Notes under the pieces: generated by a model | The model's input: the letters and a program-made list of their open reading frames with translations, nothing else | Told to the model about the DNA's origin: nothing | Database searches by the model: none | Shown here: in pieces, positions 59,919-64,000 of the stretch | Layout of the letters: each line of letters starts with the position of its first letter | Position numbering within the stretch: the stretch's first letter is position 1 | Program-made: the position numbers and the translations under genes | Origin: Marispirochaeta sp963667435 | GTDB lineage: Bacteria; Spirochaetota; Spirochaetia; JC444; Marispirochaetaceae | DNA length: 64,000 nucleotides | Assembly: GCA_963667435.1 (NCBI GenBank) | Contig: OY763414.1 | Span: 2,356,001 to 2,420,000, forward strand | Reading direction: 5' to 3'

Positions 59919-62900
59919 ATGAGTGTTACAAAATCAGTAGTAAACCGCCCCACTACGGTGGCGATTATATTTGTTCTTCTCATTGCCCTCGGATTCTATG
60001 CTGTAACCGATCTGGCGATAGATCTGTACCCTGAGATAGAACCTCCAGTGCTGCTGCTCTTTACCGACTACTCCGGAGCAGGCCCTGAAGAAGTTGAAAA
60101 GAGCGTTACCCGTCCCCTGGAAGGGGGATTAAGCAACGTAGGCAACATAGAAAACATCACCTCCACGTCTGCCGAAGGTAACAGCATGATCCAGATAGAG
60201 TTTACCTGGGGTACCGATATGGCTGAAGCGGCAAATGATGTCCGGGATAAACTGGAAATGGTGAAGGGCTATCTTCCCGATGAAGCGTCAGCTCCACAGA
60301 TTTTCAAGTTTGACCCCTCCATGATACCCATCCTCTATCTTAATGTTTCCGGAAACCGTACCCCGGAGGATCTGCGTGAGATTGCAGAAAAGATTATACA
60401 GCCCAGGCTGGAGCAGGTTGAGGGCGTCGCCCTGGTAAGTATCTCAGGAGGCCGGGAACGGAAAATCCGGGTGGAGGTTCCCCAGAACCGTCTGGAAGCC
60501 TACAACCTAACGCTGACACAGATTCAGTCCATGATTATCGGACAGAATGTCTCTCTGTCCGGAGGATCAATCGGTGAAGGCAATATAAACTATCTTATAA
60601 GCACCGCAGGAGAGTACACCTCCATCGACGAGATAAAGAATACGGTAATTGCCTATAAAAGCGAGACCACTGTTACAACAACTGCCACCGGCAATCCCAC
60701 CCGTACAGTACGGCTGGGAGACATCGCCCGGGTATATGACGGATATGAGGATGAAACCAACGCCATCTTCATCAACGGACAGTCCGGAGTCTATCTGACA
60801 GTACAGAAGCAGAGCGGAACAAACTCGGTACAGACCTCGGATAATGTCCATACAAGAATAGAGCAGATTAACTCGGAGCTCCCTGCAGGAGTGCAGATAA
60901 CAATTCTCTACGATACCACCAAGATAATCCGGGCTTCCCTGAAGCAGGTGTCAAGTTCAGCCATCGTCGGCGGCCTACTGGCAATCCTTATTCTGCTGCT
61001 GTTTCTGCGCAGCTTTAAAACAACCCTTATAATCGGTCTCACAATTCCCATATCCTTCATTATAACCCTGATGCTGATGTATTTCGCAGGACTCACCCTC
61101 AATATCATGACCCTCTCCGGTCTGGCCCTGGGTATAGGAATGCTTGTGGATAACTCAATTGTTATCCTTGAGAATATCTACCGATACCGTGAAAAAGGCG
61201 CCAAACTCTCAACATCAGCCATTATCGGTACCCGGGAAATGATCAACGCCATTGTCGCCTCCACCCTGACGACCATCTGTGTCTTTGCCCCTCTGGCGAT
61301 TTTCAAATCCCAGTTGAAAATGATAGGAGAACTCTTTGCAGGCCTCTCCTTCACAGTTGTTATTTCGCTTATAAGTTCACTGTTTGTGGCCATGTTCCTG
61401 GTGCCGGTACTATCAAGCAAGTATCTACCTATCCGTTCAAACCGACAGCGGCCCAGACGAGGCTTCAGTAAATCCCTGGACGATGCCATGGCACGATTTT
61501 TCAACGGCCTGGACAACCTGTATAAGGGCGCCCTGAAAAAAGTTCTCCACCGCAGAAAAACTACCATAGCGGTTGTCCTGGCGATTTTCCTGGGAAGTTT
61601 AGGACTGCTAACTATCGGATCCTTTGAGTTTATGCCCTCCATGGATGAGGACATGATCAGCCTCAGCGTAGAGCTGCCCCTGGGAACAGACCTAAATGTA
61701 ACAAAATCTGTGATGCGCCAACTTGAATCCGTTGCGGAAAAAGAGATTAAGGGATACTCCAGTCTTATCGTCTCCTCGGGAGAAAGAAGTTTCTTCGGCT
61801 TCCTCGGCGGCATCCAGACCCATAAAGGATCTCTGACCATATCCCTGCCTTCCTATGAAGAGCGGGTTATGACCTCAACAGAGGTCAAAGAGGTGTTGAG
61901 ATCCCATTTCAACGAGTTTCCCTCTGTTGTATTTGAATTCGAGTCCGGAGGGATGGGAGGCGGAAGCGGTTCGCCCATCGATATCCTTATCAAGACAGAC
62001 GATCTGGATCTGGGAAAAGAGACCGCCCACCGTATACGCCAGCTTATTCAGGATGAGATTCCCGAAATCACCGAACCGGTTGTCTCCCTGCAGGAGGGAC
62101 TTCCCCAGCTGGATATTGTGGTGGACCGTGAACGGGCCTACAACCTCGGGCTGACCATGGCATCCGTAGGAGCGGAAATTCGGGCCAATATAAACGGAGC
62201 AACCGCCTCGCAGTACAACGACCAGGGGAATGAGTACGATATTCTGGTGATTCTGGATGAGCAGGACAGGGATGAGATTCCTGACCTGAACAAGATTTTT
62301 GTTGTCAGCTCTCTGGGACAGCGCATCCCGCTCTCCAGCTTTGCCGCAACCCGCAAAACCACCGGGCCGGTCAGCATCAACCGGGAGAATCAGACCCGGA
62401 CAATCCATGTCCAGGGAGGTCTTGCACCCAAGGCCCAGCTACAGAAAGTTGAGCTCCAGCTGCGAAAAGCCATCGCCGAAAAAATACCGGTTAACGAAAA
62501 TGTAGTAATAGAATTCTCCGGCGATTATGCGGATCTGATGGAGTACGGAGTCAAGTTTGTGATTATTCTCATAATCAGCATCCTGCTCGTTTTCGGGGTA
62601 ATGGCCAGTCAGTTTGAATCCTTTCTGGATCCATTTATTATATTCTTTACTATTCCCCTGGTACTCACCGGTGTAATAATCATCTATATCGTAACCGGGC
62701 AGAGCTTCAGCATATTTACCGCCGTAGGACTGGTAATGCTGGTGGGTATTGTTGTGAACAACGGAATCGTTCTGGTGGATTATACCAATCTGCTGCGAAA
62801 GCGGGGGCTGTCGGTAACAGAGGCCTGTATCGAAGCTGGCGGAAACCGTTTACGGCCGATTCTTATGACCACCCTGACAACAGTTCTTGCCCTGATCCCC

Positions 62901-63116
62901 ATGGCATTCTTCCCGGGCGAAGGAGCAGACCTGGTACAGCCGATTGGAAAAACCGTTGTAGGCGGACTCTCTGCTGCAACCCTGCTGACCCTGTTTCTGG
63001 TTCCGGCCCTGTATGCCAGCTTCAACATCCGCGGGGAAAAACGCAAAGAGAAGAAGCAGGCGAAACGGGAAAAGAGAATTGCCATGCGCAAAGAGATGCA
63101 AGGAAGTGACTCATGA
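59919..63116 (+). CDS. RND efflux pump, HAE1-type inner-membrane transporter
   Basis: Proton-driven export pump of 1,065 residues with 12 helices and two large periplasmic loops. Start MSVTKSVVNRPTTVAIIFVLL is typical. In helix 4 the proton-relay site reads LGIGMLVDNSIVILENIY (Asp-Asn rather than AcrB Asp-Asp) and in helix 10 GIVVNNGIVLVDY replaces the AcrB Lys. This DN/NN pattern is found in a large non-proteobacterial RND group. It lacks the cysteine/methionine clusters of metal pumps. The stop overlaps the start of the PII-like gene (ATGA). Substrate probably drugs, bile-like compounds or fatty molecules, by family only. Confidence 0.93.
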   Translation: MSVTKSVVNRPTTVAIIFVLLIALGFYAVTDLAIDLYPEIEPPVLLLFTDYSGAGPEEVEKSVTRPLEGGLSNVGNIENITSTSAEGNSMIQIEFTWGTDMAEAANDVRDKLEMVKGYLPDEASAPQIFKFDPSMIPILYLNVSGNRTPEDLREIAEKIIQPRLEQVEGVALVSISGGRERKIRVEVPQNRLEAYNLTLTQIQSMIIGQNVSLSGGSIGEGNINYLISTAGEYTSIDEIKNTVIAYKSETTVTTTATGNPTRTVRLGDIARVYDGYEDETNAIFINGQSGVYLTVQKQSGTNSVQTSDNVHTRIEQINSELPAGVQITILYDTTKIIRASLKQVSSSAIVGGLLAILILLLFLRSFKTTLIIGLTIPISFIITLMLMYFAGLTLNIMTLSGLALGIGMLVDNSIVILENIYRYREKGAKLSTSAIIGTREMINAIVASTLTTICVFAPLAIFKSQLKMIGELFAGLSFTVVISLISSLFVAMFLVPVLSSKYLPIRSNRQRPRRGFSKSLDDAMARFFNGLDNLYKGALKKVLHRRKTTIAVVLAIFLGSLGLLTIGSFEFMPSMDEDMISLSVELPLGTDLNVTKSVMRQLESVAEKEIKGYSSLIVSSGERSFFGFLGGIQTHKGSLTISLPSYEERVMTSTEVKEVLRSHFNEFPSVVFEFESGGMGGGSGSPIDILIKTDDLDLGKETAHRIRQLIQDEIPEITEPVVSLQEGLPQLDIVVDRERAYNLGLTMASVGAEIRANINGATASQYNDQGNEYDILVILDEQDRDEIPDLNKIFVVSSLGQRIPLSSFAATRKTTGPVSINRENQTRTIHVQGGLAPKAQLQKVELQLRKAIAEKIPVNENVVIEFSGDYADLMEYGVKFVIILIISILLVFGVMASQFESFLDPFIIFFTIPLVLTGVIIIYIVTGQSFSIFTAVGLVMLVGIVVNNGIVLVDYTNLLRKRGLSVTEACIEAGGNRLRPILMTTLTTVLALIPMAFFPGEGADLVQPIGKTVVGGLSAATLLTLFLVPALYASFNIRGEKRKEKKQAKREKRIAMRKEMQGSDS

Positions 63117-63385
63117 AACGTATTGAGATAATTGCCAATAAATCGGTGGAGACCGATCTCCACGATGCCCTGAAAAAGGCAGGTGTCGCAGAGCATTACA
63201 CAAAATTCCCTCTTATCTACGGGGAGGGAAACTCCGGCCCCCGGATGGGAGACCACATATGGCCGGAGGAAAACTTCAGTCTGGTTGTATACTGCGAACA
63301 CGAGGAAGCTGCAGCAATCAGAACCGTTGTGGAAGAGCTGAAAAAGTTCTTTACCCAGGAAGGCATAAAACTGTTTGAGATGTAA
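63113..63385 (+). CDS. PII-like RND-associated protein (PG0541 family)
   Basis: A 90-residue small protein with a PII-like ferredoxin-fold look: MKRIEIIANKSVETDLHDALKKAG, then the GDHIWPEENFSLVVYC strand and an EEAAAIRTVVEELKKFF helix. It matches what is annotated as the PG0541 transporter-associated family, often encoded directly after RND genes. It starts within the RND stop (ATGA), so the two are coupled. PII folds act as ligand-controlled regulators, suggesting it tunes pump activity, but no experiment is known to me for this case. Confidence 0.7.
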   Translation: MKRIEIIANKSVETDLHDALKKAGVAEHYTKFPLIYGEGNSGPRMGDHIWPEENFSLVVYCEHEEAAAIRTVVEELKKFFTQEGIKLFEM

Positions 63386-63405
63386 AATAAAGCAAGGAGT
63401 TCACC

Positions 63406-64000
63406 ATGCGTCCGGCACTTAACCCTCTTGTTCTCAGTCTTCAGGAATCAGCAACCCTTGCAATCAACCAGCAGGCCATGAATCTGCGCAGCCGGGGCGA
63501 AGAAGTGTTTCACTTCGGGTTTGGACAGGCCCCTTTTCCCGTCCCGCAAACCCTTAAAGAAGCCCTGATCCGAAATGCGGGAGAAAACCGCTACCTGCCA
63601 ACCCAGGGACTTCAGGAGCTCAGAGAGGCTGTCGCCGGATTCTACCGCAGTCAATTCTCACTGAACTACAGTGCCGGCAATATCATAGTAGGCCCCGGGA
63701 GCAAAGAACTGATTTTCCAGCTGATCTATCTGGTGGAGGGAACACTGCTGATACCGGCTCCAAGCTGGGTGAGCTACGGACCCCAGGCAGCACTACGAGG
63801 GAAAAAGATAAAAACCGTAGCCACCAAACGGGAGAAATCCTATAAACTTCAACCGGAAGAGCTGGACCGGGCCTGTTATGAGCTGGGGCAGACACAGAAG
63901 CTGCTTATTCTCAATAACCCCAATAATCCAACCGGGGCGGTTTATTCCGCGGAAGAACTGGAGGCTCTGGCGGATATCTGCAGGGCCTATAATGTACTGG
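63406..64000 (+). CDS. Class I/II aminotransferase (3' partial)
   Basis: Pyridoxal-phosphate aminotransferase running off the right edge; 198 codons are visible. It shows the class I N-terminal pattern: LSLQESATLAINQQA, GFGQAPFPVPQTLKEAL, NRYLPTQGLQELREAV, the VGPGSKELIF cofactor-phosphate region and NNPNNPTGAVY. The Schiff-base Lys lies beyond the window. A good ribosome-binding site, AAGGAG, precedes the ATG. It lies 20 bp after the PII-like gene and may belong to the efflux operon transcript by read-through. Likely aspartate- or aromatic-type; substrate not predictable from this part. Confidence 0.9.
   Translation, partial: MRPALNPLVLSLQESATLAINQQAMNLRSRGEEVFHFGFGQAPFPVPQTLKEALIRNAGENRYLPTQGLQELREAVAGFYRSQFSLNYSAGNIIVGPGSKELIFQLIYLVEGTLLIPAPSWVSYGPQAALRGKKIKTVATKREKSYKLQPEELDRACYELGQTQKLLILNNPNNPTGAVYSAEELEALADICRAYNVL

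Overview
The window reads as ordinary chromosome from a free-living Gram-negative-type bacterium, most likely a spirochaete. That assignment is inference. It rests on an RND efflux adaptor that appears to lack the alpha-helical hairpin (as reported for Borrelia BesA), a 7TM-LuxR regulator, the mix of TAXI-TRAP transport, HtrA, OtsAB fusion and second-messenger enzymes, and the gene style generally. No rRNA, tRNA, CRISPR array, prophage or insertion sequence was found.

Layout. 1-3.9 kb: the ATPase (5' end cut by the window edge) and two permeases of a BMP/Nup-type nucleoside ABC importer, followed by cytidine deaminase. 4-9.8 kb: secreted alkaline phosphatase, a YibE/F membrane protein, a PHP-domain/glycosyltransferase fusion and a small beta-rich exported protein. 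9.8-16.5 kb: an EAL-CBS-GGDEF protein, an ACT-domain protein, HtrA, a decayed chemoreceptor remnant, an AlgH-family protein, Hsp20 (with a sigma-54-type promoter) and Tag. 16.6-25.7 kb: EamA transporter, Pth, an RNase D-like exonuclease, aldo/keto reductase, metallo-beta-lactamase-fold protein, orphan RbsC-like permease, GH114-like lipoprotein, a small HTH protein, alpha/beta hydrolase and a long thymidine-kinase-like protein.

25.8-32.3 kb is a seven-gene MoxR/RDD/SpoIIM/DUF58 operon in which six consecutive junctions overlap. 32.3-39.3 kb: the trehalose synthase/phosphatase fusion with a LysR gene, then purL. 39.3-44.9 kb: a frameshifted 7TM-LuxR regulator, a secreted protein of unknown function and a two-gene TAXI-TRAP uptake system. 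45-51.8 kb: membrane-anchored NUDIX, bifunctional nuclease, EIIA, GAF-GGDEF cyclase, ferredoxin, PepD, class III cyclase and RsmE. 51.7-56.2 kb: feoAB, avtA and arfB. 56.3-63.4 kb: an efflux operon (tandem-domain TetR, TolC, adaptor, RND pump, PII-like partner). A class I/II aminotransferase runs off the right edge.

The genes are mainly core metabolism and envelope function. Themes are nucleoside salvage at the left edge, c-di-GMP and cAMP signalling spread through the middle, envelope stress and efflux. The most distinctive signals are regulatory: a near-perfect sigma-54 promoter on hsp20, several Shine-Dalgarno-poor genes whose -10 box sits 6-8 nt from the start codon (possible leaderless mRNAs), and strong inverted repeats placed on promoters. 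Two genes, a chemoreceptor and a LuxR regulator, are broken.
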